Positions 10,656 to 24,866 are shown, counted from the first letter of the stretch. The stretch is DNA of 64,000 bases from Delphinus delphis (GCF_949987515.2 NW_027192651.1:2914001-2978000); one strand, 5' to 3'. Notes: generated from the sequence alone by a model not told the origin. Numbers and translations are program-made.

Positions 10656-12234
10656 TCACAAACCTGCAGAGTTATAAATGACAGCTATTGTCCAAAAATA
10701 GACTGAAGTAAGGCTGCCAAGAGGACTTGAAAGCGGGGAAGAATTGCAGGAAACCGATTTCAGGAGGTAGACTGGAATTGCATTGAAAGCATAGGAAAAG
10801 AGGCAGAACGTCCACAATGATGCACTTGGCCAAAAAGGGCGTATGCGTTTTTTCCTGAATATATTCAGGAAAAAACGCATACGCCCTTTTTGGCCAACCA
10901 AGCAAGCTTGCAAAAGAAATCTGCACTACAATGAAGTCTCACTTCCCCCCGGGCAAAAGGGCCATCTGAAAAAAGTGTAAAATCCAGAAAGGCAGGACAG
11001 GCCATGGAGAACTGGGAGCCTTGTTATGCTGATGGGCGGGATGTAAATTGCCAACAGACACTTGGGAGAAGTGTATGGTGTTTCCTGAAACATCTAAAAA
11101 ACAAAGCAACAGAGCCTAGGGCACTTCCACTTATGGTCCTATAGCTTAGGGAAATTAAAATCAAAAAGACACAGCCACCCCAAAGTTTGGAACGGCTCTG
11201 TTTACAAGAACCTCGTTTACAGTACAAGTTCAACATCGCAGAAAGTGAAAAATGGATAAAGAAGTTGTGGTATTCACTTACAAAGCAATATCACTCAGCA
11301 ATGAAATCTATGTCATCAGGCCCTTAGCAGCACAATGAGTGGATTCAGGTATGATGATTCTAACTGAAATAAGTCACACAGAAAAAGAAACATCATAAGA
11401 TATCAGTAATACACGGAATGGAAACTTGGCTACACAGGAACTGAATTACAGAACAGAACAGGGTCTCAAATTTAGAAAACCAACTTATGCTTGCTTAAGG
11501 GAAAAGGTGAGTTGGGGTGCTGCATAAAACCAGAGATTGAAATGAGCACAGATAAAGTTGCTTAAGCCAAATATGGAATAGACAACAGCTACTCCTTGCT
11601 CAACGAAATGGACTCAACACCGCATATTAAACGCCTAAGAATGTACCTGACTAGTAAGTATCTTAAAACCTATGGATTGCTATGTCTCCGAAAGAGAATC
11701 AAGCATGTGGACAGGGGCATAAACGCAGCAGTGATAGGATTGGAGAGGTTCGGTGAGCAAATGAAGACCCTTTGAAGTCATATACCATGGTACCCATTAC
11801 ATGGGTCTTAACTCTCCAGGTTTAAGGTATTCTTCCTTCAGCTAAAACATGCATGTGGAACCCAAGTATGATCAGCCATGTGAACGGGAGACGTGTTCAA
11901 ATATGTCTCAGTTTTCCTCCCCTGGTACTCGGGTGCAACATTCCAGACGCTTTACTAACACTCTCCCCACTTGGAGAGTCAGCGCCTTTAACCTCCTGTT
12001 TGGCCCAGTTTGCAATTTCTGCGGAAGATGAACAGGAATAGCGAGAACCAATGAGAGACTAGCTGGAGGTGTCTAGACGGGCAAATTTAACTCTCATTTC
12101 CCACCAGGAAGAGGAAATAACCAAAGGCTCAGCGTGCCGTGCCGGAACCAGATTAGGGCCTGAAGCCATCCTGCGGTGTTGCAGCCAGGTCACAAGAAAG
12201 CGAGTTGAAGAAAGGAGCTCAGGGGCACTGTAAT
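10656..12234. repeat. Satellite unit 7, 1,579 bp
   Basis: Palindrome 10826-10897, perfect. Beta class with GTATTCACTT. GCGGGGAAGAATTG in the flank is shared in part with unit 38. Confidence 0.95.
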
Positions 12235-13806
12235 TCACAAACCTGCAGAGTTATAAATGACAGCTATCGTCCAAAAATAGACTGAAGTAATGCTGCCAAG
12301 AGGACTTGAAAGCGGGGCAGAATTGCAGGAAACCGATTTCAGGAGGTAGACTGGAATTGCATTGAAAGCATAGGAAAAGAGGCAGAACGTCCACAATGAT
12401 GCACTTGGCCAAAAAGGGCGTATGCGTTTTTTCCTGAATATATTCAGGAAAAAACGCATACGCCCTTTTTGGCCAACCAAGCAAGCTTGCAAAGGAAATC
12501 TGCACTACAATGAAGTCTCACTTCCCCCCGGTCAAAAGGGCCATCTGAAAAAAGTGTAAAATCCAGAAAGGCAGGACAGGCCATGGAGAACTGGGAGCCT
12601 TGTTATGCTGATGGGCGGGATGTAAATTGCCAACAGACACTGGGGAGAAGTGTATGGTGTTTCCTGAAACATCTAAAAAACAAAGCAACAGAGCCTAGGG
12701 CACTTCCACTTATGGTCCTATAGCTTAGGGAAATTAAAATCAAAAAGACACAGCCACCCCAATGTTTGGGACGCCTCCGAACCTCGTTTACCGTACAAGT
12801 TCAATATCACAGAAAGTGAAAAATGGATAAAGAACTTGTGGTACTTACGTACAATGCAGTATCACTCAGCAATGAAATCTATGTCATCAGGCCCGTAGCA
12901 GCATAATGAGTGGATTCAGGTACGATGATTCTAACTGAAATAAGTCACACAGAAAAAGAAACATCATAAGATATCACTAATACACGGAATGTAAACTTGG
13001 CTACACAGGAACTGAATTACAGAAGAGAACAGGGTCTCAAATTTAGAAAACCAACTTATGCTTGCTTAAGGGGAAAGGTGAGTTGGGGTGCTGCATAAAA
13101 CCAGAGATTGAAATGAGCACAGATAAAGTTCCTTAAGCCAAATATGGAATAGACAAGAACTACTCCTTGCTCAACGAAATGGACTCAACACCGCATATTA
13201 AACGCCTAAGAATGTACCTGACTAGTAAGTATCTTAAAACCTATGGATTGCTATGTCTCCGAAAGAGAATCAAGCATGTGTACAGGGGCATAAACGCAGC
13301 AGTGATAGGATTGGAGATGTTCAGTGAGCAAATGAAGACCCTTTGAAGTCATATTGCATGGTACCCATTCCAAGGGTTTCAACTACCCAGGTTTTAGGTA
13401 TTCTTCCTTCAGCTAAAACATGCATGTGGAACCCAGAGTATGATCAACCATGTGATTGGGAGACGTGTTCAAATATGTCTCAGTTTTCGTACCCTGGTAC
13501 TCGGGTGCAACATTCCAGACGCTTTACTAACACTCTCCCCACTTGGAGAGTCAGCGCCTTTAACCTCCTGTTTGGCACAGTTTGCAATTTCTGCGGAAGA
13601 TGAACAGGAATAGCGAGAACCAATGAGAGGCTAGCTGGAGGTGTCTGGACGGGCAAATTTAACTCTCATTTCCCACCAGGAAGAGGAAATAACCAAAGGC
13701 TCAGCGTTCCGTACCAGAACCAGATTAGGGCCTGAAGCCATCCTGCCCTGTTGCGGCCAGGTCACAAGAAAGCGAGTTGAAGAAAGGAGCTCAGGGGCAC
13801 TGTAAT
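12235..13806. repeat. Satellite unit 8, 1,572 bp (shortest)
   Basis: Palindrome 12405-12476, perfect. An 8-bp deletion (TTTACAAG) lies at about 12779/12780. Alpha class, then beta-like CTGAATTACAG (about 13009). Confidence 0.95.
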
Positions 13807-15386
13807 TCACAAACCTGCAGAGTTATAAATGACAGCTATCGTCCAAAAATAGACTGAAGTAAGGCTGCCAAGAGGACTTGAATGCGGGGCAGAATTGCAG
13901 GAAACCGATTTCAGGAGGTAGACTGGAATTGCATTGAAAGCATAGGAAAACAGGCAGAACGTCCAAAATGATGCACTTGGCCAAAAAGGGCGTATGCGTT
14001 TTTTCCTGAATATATTCAGGAAAAAACGCATACGCCCTTTTTGGCCAACCAAGCAAGCTTGCAAAGGAAATCTGCACTACAATGAAGTCTCACTTCTGCC
14101 CGGTCAAAAGGGCCATCTGAAAAAAGTATAAAATCCAGAAAGGCAGGACAGGCCATGGAGAACTGGGAGCCTTGTTATGCTGATGGGCGGGATGTAAATT
14201 GCCAACAGACACTCGGGAGAAGTGTATGGTGTTTCCTGAAACATCTAAAAAACAAAGCAACAGAGCCTAGGGCACTGCCACTTATGGTCCTATAGCTTAG
14301 GGAAATTCAAATCAAAAAGACACAGCCACCCCAAAGTTTGGGATGCCTCTGTTTACAAGAACCTCGTTTACAGTACAAGTTCAACATCGCAGAAAGTGAA
14401 AAATGGATAAAGAACTTTTGGTATTTACTTACAAAGCAATATCACGCAGCAATGAAATCTATGTCATCAGGCCCTTAGCAGCACAATGAGTGGATTCAGG
14501 TATGATGATTCTAACTGATATAAGTCACACAGAAAAAGAAACATCATAAGATATCACTAATACACGGAATGGAAACTTCGCTACACAGGAACTGCATTCC
14601 AAAACAGAACAGGGTCTCAAATTTAGAAAACGAACTTATGCTTGCTTAAGGGGAAAGGTGAGTTGGGGTGCTGCATAAAACCAGAGATTGAAATGAGCAC
14701 AGATAAAGTTCCTTAAGCCAAATATGGAATAGACAAGAGCTACTCCTTGCTCAACGAAATGGACTCAACACCGCATATTATACGCCTAAGAATGTACCTG
14801 ACTAGTAAGTATCTTAAAACCTATGGATTGCTATGTCTCCGAAAGAGAATCAAGCATGTGTACAGGGGCATAAACGCAGCAGTGATAGGATTGGAGAGGT
14901 TCGGTGAGCATATGAAGACCCTTTGAAGTCATATTGCATGGTACCCATTCCACGGGTCTCAACGCTCCAGGTTTAAGGTATTCTTCCTTCAGCTAAAACA
15001 TGCATGTGGAACCCAGAGTATGATCAACCATGTGAACGGGAGACGTGTTCAAATATGTCTCAGTTTTCCTCCCCTGGTACTCGGGTGCAACATTCCAGAC
15101 GCTTTACTAACACTCTCCCGACTTGGAGAGTCAGCGCCTTTAACCTCCTGTTTGGCCCAGTTTGCAATTTCTGCAGAAGATGAACAGGAATAGCGAGAAC
15201 CAATGAGAGGCTAGCTGGAGGTGTCTGGACGGGCAAATTTAACTCTCATTTCCCACCAGGAAGAGGAATTAACCAAAGGCTCAGCATGTCGGGCCGGAAC
15301 CAGATTAGGGCCTGAAGCCATCCTGCGGTGTTGCGGCCAGGTCACAAGAAAGCGAGTTGAAGAAAGGAGCTCAGGGGCACTGTAAT
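13807..15386. repeat. Satellite unit 9, 1,580 bp, mosaic
   Basis: Palindrome 13977-14048, perfect. Beta class up to about 14506, then alpha-like from about 14553 (ATCACTAATAC, CTGCATTCCAAAAC). Private changes: ATCACGCAGC, CTGATATAAG. Confidence 0.95.
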
Positions 15387-16966
15387 TCACAAACCTGCAG
15401 AGTTATAAATGACAGCTATCGTCCAAAAATAGACTGAAGTAAGGCTGCCAAGAGGACTTGAAAGCGGGGCAGAATTGCAGGAAACCGATTTCAGGAGGTA
15501 GACTGGAATTGCATTGAAAGCATAGGAAAAGAGGCAGAACGTCCACAATGATGCACTTGGCCAAAAAGGGCGTATGCGTTTTTTCCTGAATATATTCAGG
15601 AAAAAACGCATACGCCCTTTTTGGCCAACCAAGCAAGCTTGCAAAGGAAATCTGCACTACAATGAAGTCTCACTTCCCCCCGGTCAAAAGGGCCATCTGA
15701 AAAAAGTGTAAAATCCAGAAAGGCAGGACAGGCCATGGAGAACTGGGAGCCTTGTTATGCTGATGGGCGGGATGTAAATTGCCAACAACCACTCGGGAGA
15801 AGTGTATGGTGTTTCCTGAAACATCTAAAAAACAAAGCAACAGAGCCTAGGGCACTTCCACTTATGGTCCTATAGCTTAGGGAAATTAAAATCAAAAAGA
15901 CACAGCCACCCCAAAGTTTGGGACGCCTCTGTTTACAAGAACCTCGTTTACCGTACAAGTTCAATATCACAGAAAGTGAAAAATGGATAAAGAACTTGTG
16001 GTACTTACGTACAATGCAGTATCACTCAGCAATGAAATCTATGTCATCAGGCCCGTAGCAGCATCATGAGTGGATTCAGGTACGATGATTCTAACTGAAA
16101 TAAGTCACACAGAAAAAGAAACATCATAAGATATCACTAATACACGGAATGTAACCTTGGCTACACAGGAACTGAATTCCAAAACAGAACAGGTTCTCAA
16201 ATTTAGAAAACCAACTTATGCTTGCTTAAGGGGAAAGGTGAGTTGGATTGCTGCATAAAACCAGAGATTGAAATGAGCACAGATAAAGTTCCTTAAGCCA
16301 AATATGGAATAGACAAGAGCTACTCCTTGCTCAACGAAATGGACTCAACACCCCATATTAAACGCCTAAGAATGTACCTGACTAGTAAGTATCTTAAAAC
16401 CTATGGATTGCTATGTCTCCGGAAGAGAATCAAGCATGTGTACAGGGGCATAAACGCAGCAGTGATAGGATTGGAGATGTTCGGTGAGCAAATGAAGACC
16501 CTTTGAAGTCATATTGCATGGTACCCATTCCACGGGTTTCAAATACCCAGGTTTAAGGTATTCTTCCTTCAGCTAAAACATGCATGTGGAACCTAGAGTA
16601 TGATCAACCATGTGATCGGGAGACGTGTTCAAATATGTCTCAGTTTTCGTACCCTGGTACTTGGGTGCGACATTCCAGACGCTTTACTAACACTCTCCCG
16701 ACTTGGAGAGTCAGTCCCTTTAACCTCCTGTTTGGCCCAGTTTGCAATTTCTGCGGAAGATGAACAGGAATAGCGAGAACCAATGAGAGACTAGCTGGAG
16801 GTGTCTGGACGGGCAAATTTAACTCTCATTTCCCACCAGGAAGAGGAAATAACCAAAGGCTCAGCGTGCCGTACCAGAATCAGATTAGGGCCTGAAGCCA
16901 TCCTGCGGTGTTGCGGCCAGCTCAAAAGAAAGCGAGTTGAAGAAAGGAGCTCAGGGGCACTGTAAT
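15387..16966. repeat. Satellite unit 10, 1,580 bp
   Basis: Palindrome 15557-15628, perfect. Alpha class with GCATCATGAG and AGTTGGATTG. First unit of the duplicated three-unit block; identical to unit 13. Confidence 0.95.
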
Positions 16967-18546
16967 TCACAAACCTGCAGAGTTATAAATGACAGCTATC
17001 GTCCAAAAATAGACTGAAGTAAGGCTGCCAAGAGGACTTGAAAGCGGGGCAGAATTGCAGGAAACCGATTTCAGGAGGTAGACTGGAATTGCATTGAAAG
17101 CATAGGAAAAGAGGCAGAACGTCCACAATGATGCACTTGGCCAAAAAGGGCGTATGCGTTTTTTTCTGAATATATTCAGGAAAAAACGCATACGCCCTTT
17201 TTGGCCAACCAAGCAAGCTTGCAAAGGAAATCTGCACTACAATGAAGTCTCACTTCCCCCCGGTCAAAAGGGCCATCTGAAAAAAGTGTAAAATCCAGAA
17301 AGGCAGGACAGGCCATGGAGAACTGGGAGCCTTGTTATGCTGATGGGCGGGATGTAAATTGCCAACAACCACTCGGGAGAAGTGTATGGTGTTTCCTGAA
17401 ACATCTAAAAAACAAAGCAAGAGAGCCTAGAGCACTTCCACTTATGGTCCTATAGCTTAGGGAAATTAAAATCAAAAAGACACAGCCACCCCAAAGTTTG
17501 GGACGCCTCTGTTTACAAGAACCTCGTTTACCGTACAAGTTCAATATCACAGAAAGTGAAAAATGGATAAAGAACTTGTGGTACTTACGTACAATGCAGT
17601 ATCACTCAGCAATGAAATCTATGTCATCAGGCCCGTAGCAGCATCATGAGTGGATTCAGGTACGATGATTCTAACTGAAATAAGTCACACAGAAAAAGAA
17701 ACATCATAAGATATCACTAATACACGGAATGTAACCTTGGCTACACAGGAACTGAATTCCAAAACAGAACAGGTTCTCAAATTTAGAAAACCAACTTATG
17801 CTTGCTTAAGGGGAAAGGTGAGTTGGATTGCTGCATAAAACCAGAGATTGAAATGAGCACAGATAAAGTTCCTTAAGCCAAATATGGAATAGACAAGAGC
17901 TACTCCTTGCTCAACGAAATGGACTCAACACCCCATATTAAACGCCTAAGAATGTACCTGACTAGTAAGTATCTTAAAACCTATGGATTGCTATGTCTCC
18001 GGAAGAGAATCAAGCATGTGTACAGGGGCATAAACGCAGCAGTGATAGGATTGGAGAGGTTCGGTGAGCAAATGAAGACCCTTTGAAGTCATATTGCATG
18101 GTACCCATTCCACGGGTTTCAACTACCCAGGTTTAAGGTATTCTTCCTTCAGCTAAAACATGCATGTGGAACCTAGAGTATGATCAACCATGTGATCGGG
18201 AGACGTGTTCAAATATGTCTCAGTTTTCGTACCCTGGTACTTGGGTGCGACATTCCAGACGCTTTACTAACACTCTCCCGACTTGGAGAGTCAGTCCCTT
18301 TAACCTCCTGTTTGGCCCAGTTTGCAATTTCTGCGGAAGATGAACAGGAATAGCGAGAACCAATGAGAGACTAGCTGGAGGTGTCTGGACGGGCAAATTT
18401 AACTCTCATTTCCCACCAGGAAGAGGAAATAACCAAAGGCTCAGCGTTCCGTACCAGAATCAGATTAGGGCCTGAAGCCATCCTGTGGTGTTGCGGCCAG
18501 CTCAGAAGAAAGCGAGTTGAAGAAAGGAGCTCAGGGGCACTGTAAT
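16967..18546. repeat. Satellite unit 11, 1,580 bp
   Basis: Palindrome 17137-17208 with C to T at 17165. Alpha class, with GAGAGCCTAGAGC. Identical to unit 14. Confidence 0.95.
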
Positions 18547-20126
18547 TCACAAACCTGCAGAGTTATAAATGACAGCTATCGTCCAAAAATATACTGAAGT
18601 AAGGCTGCCAAGAGGACTTGAAAGCGGGGCAGAATTGCAGGAAACCGATTTCAGGAGGTAGACTGGAATTGCATTGAAAGCATAGGAAAAGAGGCAGAAC
18701 GTCCACAATGATGCACTTGGCCAAAAAGGGCGTATGCGTTTTTTCCTGAATATATTCAGGAAAAAACGCATACGCCCTTTTTGGCCAACCAAGCAAGCTT
18801 GCAAAGGAAATCTGCACTACAATGAAGTCTCACTTCCCCCCGGTCAAAAGGGCCATCTGAAAAAAGTGTAAAATCCAGAAAGGCAGGACAGGCCATGGAG
18901 AACTGGGAGCCTTGTTATGCTGATGGGCGGGATGTAAATTGCCAACAACCACTCGGGAGAAGTGTATGGTGTTTCCTGAAACATCTAAAAAACAAAGCAA
19001 CAGAACCTAGGGCACTTCCACTTATGGTCCTATAGCTTAGGGAAATTAAAATCAAAAAGACACAGCCACCCCAAAGTTTGGGACGCCTCTGTTTACAAGA
19101 ACCTCGTTTACAGTACAAGTTCAACATCGCAGAAAGTGAAAAATGGATAAAGAAGTTGTGGTATTTACTTACAAAGCAATATCACTCAGCAATGAAATCT
19201 ATGTCATCAGGCCCTTAGGAGCACAATGAGTGGATTCAGGTATGATGATTCTAACTGAAATAAGTCACACAGAAAAAGAAACATCATAAGATATCAGTAA
19301 TACACGGAATGTAAACTTGGCTACACAGGAACTGAATTACAGAACAGAACAGGGTCTCAAATTTAGAAAACCAACTTATGCTTGCTTAAGGGTAAAGGTG
19401 AGTTGGGGTGCTGCATAAAACCAGAGATTGAAATGAGCACAGATAAAGTTCCTTAAGCCAAATATGGAATAGACAAGAGCTACTCCTTGCTCAACGAAAT
19501 GGACTCAACACCGCATATTAAACGCATAAGAATGTACCTGACTAGTAAGTATCTTAAAACCTATGGATTGCTATGTCTCCGAAAGAGAATCAAGCATGTG
19601 TACAGGGGCATAAACGCAGCAGTGATAGGATTGGAGAGGTTCGGTGAGCAAATGAAGACCCTTTGAAGTCATATTGCATGGTACCCATTCCACGGGTTTC
19701 AACTACCCAGGTTTAAGGTATTCTTCCTTCAGCTAAAACATGCATGTGGAACCTAGAGTATGATCAACCATGTGATCGGGAGACGTGTTCAAATATGTCC
19801 CAGTTTTCGTACCCTGGTACTCGGGTGCAACATTCCAGACGCTTTACTAACACTCTCCCGACTTGGAGAGTCAGTCCCATTAACCTCCTGTTTGGCCCAG
19901 TTTGCAATTTCTGCGGAAGATGAACAGGAATAGCGAGAACCAATGAGAGGCTAGCTGGAGGTGTCTGGACGGGCAAATTTAACTCTCATTTCCCACCAGG
20001 AAGAGGAATTAACCAAAGGCTCAGCATGTCGGGCCGGAACCAGATTAGGGCCTGAAGCCATCCTGCGGTGTTGCGGCCAGGTCACAAGAAAGCGAGTTGA
20101 AGAAAGGAGCTCAGGGGCACTGTAAT
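18547..20126. repeat. Satellite unit 12, 1,580 bp
   Basis: Palindrome 18717-18788, perfect. Beta class with CTTAGGAGCAC and AACGCATAAG. Matches unit 15 up to position 20019, the end of the exact duplication. Confidence 0.95.
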
Positions 20127-21706
20127 TCACAAACCTGCAGAGTTATAAATGACAGCTATCGTCCAAAAATAGACTGAAGTAAGGCTGCCAAGAGGACTTG
20201 AAAGCGGGGCAGAATTGCAGGAAACCGATTTCAGGAGGTAGACTGGAATTGCATTGAAAGCATAGGAAAAGAGGCAGAACGTCCACAATGATGCACTTGG
20301 CCAAAAAGGGCGTATGCGTTTTTTCCTGAATATATTCAGGAAAAAACGCATACGCCCTTTTTGGCCAACCAAGCAAGCTTGCAAAGGAAATCTGCACTAC
20401 AATGAAGTCTCACTTCCCCCCGGTCAAAAGGGCCATCTGAAAAAAGTGTAAAATCCAGAAAGGCAGGACAGGCCATGGAGAACTGGGAGCCTTGTTATGC
20501 TGATGGGCGGGATGTAAATTGCCAACAACCACTCGGGAGAAGTGTATGGTGTTTCCTGAAACATCTAAAAAACAAAGCAACAGAGCCTAGGGCACTTCCA
20601 CTTATGGTCCTATAGCTTAGGGAAATTAAAATCAAAAAGACACAGCCACCCCAAAGTTTGGGACGCCTCTGTTTACAAGAACCTCGTTTACCGTACAAGT
20701 TCAATATCACAGAAAGTGAAAAATGGATAAAGAACTTGTGGTACTTACGTACAATGCAGTATCACTCAGCAATGAAATCTATGTCATCAGGCCCGTAGCA
20801 GCATCATGAGTGGATTCAGGTACGATGATTCTAACTGAAATAAGTCACACAGAAAAAGAAACATCATAAGATATCACTAATACACGGAATGTAACCTTGG
20901 CTACACAGGAACTGAATTCCAAAACAGAACAGGTTCTCAAATTTAGAAAACCAACTTATGCTTGCTTAAGGGGAAAGGTGAGTTGGATTGCTGCATAAAA
21001 CCAGAGATTGAAATGAGCACAGATAAAGTTCCTTAAGCCAAATATGGAATAGACAAGAGCTACTCCTTGCTCAACGAAATGGACTCAACACCCCATATTA
21101 AACGCCTAAGAATGTACCTGACTAGTAAGTATCTTAAAACCTATGGATTGCTATGTCTCCGGAAGAGAATCAAGCATGTGTACAGGGGCATAAACGCAGC
21201 AGTGATAGGATTGGAGATGTTCGGTGAGCAAATGAAGACCCTTTGAAGTCATATTGCATGGTACCCATTCCACGGGTTTCAAATACCCAGGTTTAAGGTA
21301 TTCTTCCTTCAGCTAAAACATGCATGTGGAACCTAGAGTATGATCAACCATGTGATCGGGAGACGTGTTCAAATATGTCTCAGTTTTCGTACCCTGGTAC
21401 TTGGGTGCGACATTCCAGACGCTTTACTAACACTCTCCCGACTTGGAGAGTCAGTCCCTTTAACCTCCTGTTTGGCCCAGTTTGCAATTTCTGCGGAAGA
21501 TGAACAGGAATAGCGAGAACCAATGAGAGACTAGCTGGAGGTGTCTGGACGGGCAAATTTAACTCTCATTTCCCACCAGGAAGAGGAAATAACCAAAGGC
21601 TCAGCGTGCCGTACCAGAATCAGATTAGGGCCTGAAGCCATCCTGCGGTGTTGCGGCCAGCTCAAAAGAAAGCGAGTTGAAGAAAGGAGCTCAGGGGCAC
21701 TGTAAT
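20127..21706. repeat. Satellite unit 13, 1,580 bp
   Basis: Palindrome 20297-20368, perfect. Alpha class. Copy of unit 10 with no difference seen. Confidence 0.95.
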
Positions 21707-23286
21707 TCACAAACCTGCAGAGTTATAAATGACAGCTATCGTCCAAAAATAGACTGAAGTAAGGCTGCCAAGAGGACTTGAAAGCGGGGCAGAATTGCAG
21801 GAAACCGATTTCAGGAGGTAGACTGGAATTGCATTGAAAGCATAGGAAAAGAGGCAGAACGTCCACAATGATGCACTTGGCCAAAAAGGGCGTATGCGTT
21901 TTTTTCTGAATATATTCAGGAAAAAACGCATACGCCCTTTTTGGCCAACCAAGCAAGCTTGCAAAGGAAATCTGCACTACAATGAAGTCTCACTTCCCCC
22001 CGGTCAAAAGGGCCATCTGAAAAAAGTGTAAAATCCAGAAAGGCAGGACAGGCCATGGAGAACTGGGAGCCTTGTTATGCTGATGGGCGGGATGTAAATT
22101 GCCAACAACCACTCGGGAGAAGTGTATGGTGTTTCCTGAAACATCTAAAAAACAAAGCAAGAGAGCCTAGAGCACTTCCACTTATGGTCCTATAGCTTAG
22201 GGAAATTAAAATCAAAAAGACACAGCCACCCCAAAGTTTGGGACGCCTCTGTTTACAAGAACCTCGTTTACCGTACAAGTTCAATATCACAGAAAGTGAA
22301 AAATGGATAAAGAACTTGTGGTACTTACGTACAATGCAGTATCACTCAGCAATGAAATCTATGTCATCAGGCCCGTAGCAGCATCATGAGTGGATTCAGG
22401 TACGATGATTCTAACTGAAATAAGTCACACAGAAAAAGAAACATCATAAGATATCACTAATACACGGAATGTAACCTTGGCTACACAGGAACTGAATTCC
22501 AAAACAGAACAGGTTCTCAAATTTAGAAAACCAACTTATGCTTGCTTAAGGGGAAAGGTGAGTTGGATTGCTGCATAAAACCAGAGATTGAAATGAGCAC
22601 AGATAAAGTTCCTTAAGCCAAATATGGAATAGACAAGAGCTACTCCTTGCTCAACGAAATGGACTCAACACCCCATATTAAACGCCTAAGAATGTACCTG
22701 ACTAGTAAGTATCTTAAAACCTATGGATTGCTATGTCTCCGGAAGAGAATCAAGCATGTGTACAGGGGCATAAACGCAGCAGTGATAGGATTGGAGAGGT
22801 TCGGTGAGCAAATGAAGACCCTTTGAAGTCATATTGCATGGTACCCATTCCACGGGTTTCAACTACCCAGGTTTAAGGTATTCTTCCTTCAGCTAAAACA
22901 TGCATGTGGAACCTAGAGTATGATCAACCATGTGATCGGGAGACGTGTTCAAATATGTCTCAGTTTTCGTACCCTGGTACTTGGGTGCGACATTCCAGAC
23001 GCTTTACTAACACTCTCCCGACTTGGAGAGTCAGTCCCTTTAACCTCCTGTTTGGCCCAGTTTGCAATTTCTGCGGAAGATGAACAGGAATAGCGAGAAC
23101 CAATGAGAGACTAGCTGGAGGTGTCTGGACGGGCAAATTTAACTCTCATTTCCCACCAGGAAGAGGAAATAACCAAAGGCTCAGCGTTCCGTACCAGAAT
23201 CAGATTAGGGCCTGAAGCCATCCTGTGGTGTTGCGGCCAGCTCAGAAGAAAGCGAGTTGAAGAAAGGAGCTCAGGGGCACTGTAAT
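21707..23286. repeat. Satellite unit 14, 1,580 bp
   Basis: Palindrome 21877-21948 with C to T at 21905. Alpha class. Copy of unit 11. Confidence 0.95.
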
Positions 23287-24866
23287 TCACAAACCTGCAG
23301 AGTTATAAATGACAGCTATCGTCCAAAAATATACTGAAGTAAGGCTGCCAAGAGGACTTGAAAGCGGGGCAGAATTGCAGGAAACCGATTTCAGGAGGTA
23401 GACTGGAATTGCATTGAAAGCATAGGAAAAGAGGCAGAACGTCCACAATGATGCACTTGGCCAAAAAGGGCGTATGCGTTTTTTCCTGAATATATTCAGG
23501 AAAAAACGCATACGCCCTTTTTGGCCAACCAAGCAAGCTTGCAAAGGAAATCTGCACTACAATGAAGTCTCACTTCCCCCCGGTCAAAAGGGCCATCTGA
23601 AAAAAGTGTAAAATCCAGAAAGGCAGGACAGGCCATGGAGAACTGGGAGCCTTGTTATGCTGATGGGCGGGATGTAAATTGCCAACAACCACTCGGGAGA
23701 AGTGTATGGTGTTTCCTGAAACATCTAAAAAACAAAGCAACAGAACCTAGGGCACTTCCACTTATGGTCCTATAGCTTAGGGAAATTAAAATCAAAAAGA
23801 CACAGCCACCCCAAAGTTTGGGACGCCTCTGTTTACAAGAACCTCGTTTACAGTACAAGTTCAACATCGCAGAAAGTGAAAAATGGATAAAGAAGTTGTG
23901 GTATTTACTTACAAAGCAATATCACTCAGCAATGAAATCTATGTCATCAGGCCCTTAGGAGCACAATGAGTGGATTCAGGTATGATGATTCTAACTGAAA
24001 TAAGTCACACAGAAAAAGAAACATCATAAGATATCAGTAATACACGGAATGTAAACTTGGCTACACAGGAACTGAATTACAGAACAGAACAGGGTCTCAA
24101 ATTTAGAAAACCAACTTATGCTTGCTTAAGGGTAAAGGTGAGTTGGGGTGCTGCATAAAACCAGAGATTGAAATGAGCACAGATAAAGTTCCTTAAGCCA
24201 AATATGGAATAGACAAGAGCTACTCCTTGCTCAACGAAATGGACTCAACACCGCATATTAAACGCATAAGAATGTACCTGACTAGTAAGTATCTTAAAAC
24301 CTATGGATTGCTATGTCTCCGAAAGAGAATCAAGCATGTGTACAGGGGCATAAACGCAGCAGTGATAGGATTGGAGAGGTTCGGTGAGCAAATGAAGACC
24401 CTTTGAAGTCATATTGCATGGTACCCATTCCACGGGTTTCAACTACCCAGGTTTAAGGTATTCTTCCTTCAGCTAAAACATGCATGTGGAACCTAGAGTA
24501 TGATCAACCATGTGATCGGGAGACGTGTTCAAATATGTCCCAGTTTTCGTACCCTGGTACTCGGGTGCAACATTCCAGACGCTTTACTAACACTCTCCCG
24601 ACTTGGAGAGTCAGTCCCATTAACCTCCTGTTTGGCCCAGTTTGCAATTTCTGCGGAAGATGAACAGGAATAGCGAGAACCAATGAGAGGCTAGCTGGAG
24701 GTGTCTGGACGGGCAAATTTAACTCTCATTTCCCACCAGGAAGAGGAATTAACCAAAGGTTCAGCGTGCCGTGCCGGAACCAGATTATGGCCTGAAGCCA
24801 TCCTGCGGTGTTGCGGCCAGCTCAAAAGAAAGCGAGTTGAAGAAAGGAGCTCAGGGGCACTGTAAT
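23287..24866. repeat. Satellite unit 15, 1,580 bp
   Basis: Palindrome 23457-23528, perfect. Beta class. Copy of unit 12 until 24759, after which the two diverge. Confidence 0.95.

Larger units (their letters stand above)
15176..20019. repeat. Three-unit block, copy 1 (identical to 19916-24759)
   Basis: Offset by 4,740 bp (three units of 1,580), a run of about 4,844 bp matches the next block with no difference found line by line. The edges are sharp: at 15175 (A) against 19915 (G), and at 20020 (C) against 24760 (T). The two copies overlap by 104 bp because the duplication is tandem. Confidence 0.92.
19916..24759. repeat. Three-unit block, copy 2 (identical to 15176-20019)
   Basis: Second copy of the 4,740-bp tandem duplication, including rare variants such as GCATCATGAG, GAGAGCCTAGAGC, TTTTTCTGAA in the palindrome and AACGCATAAG. 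Confidence 0.92.
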
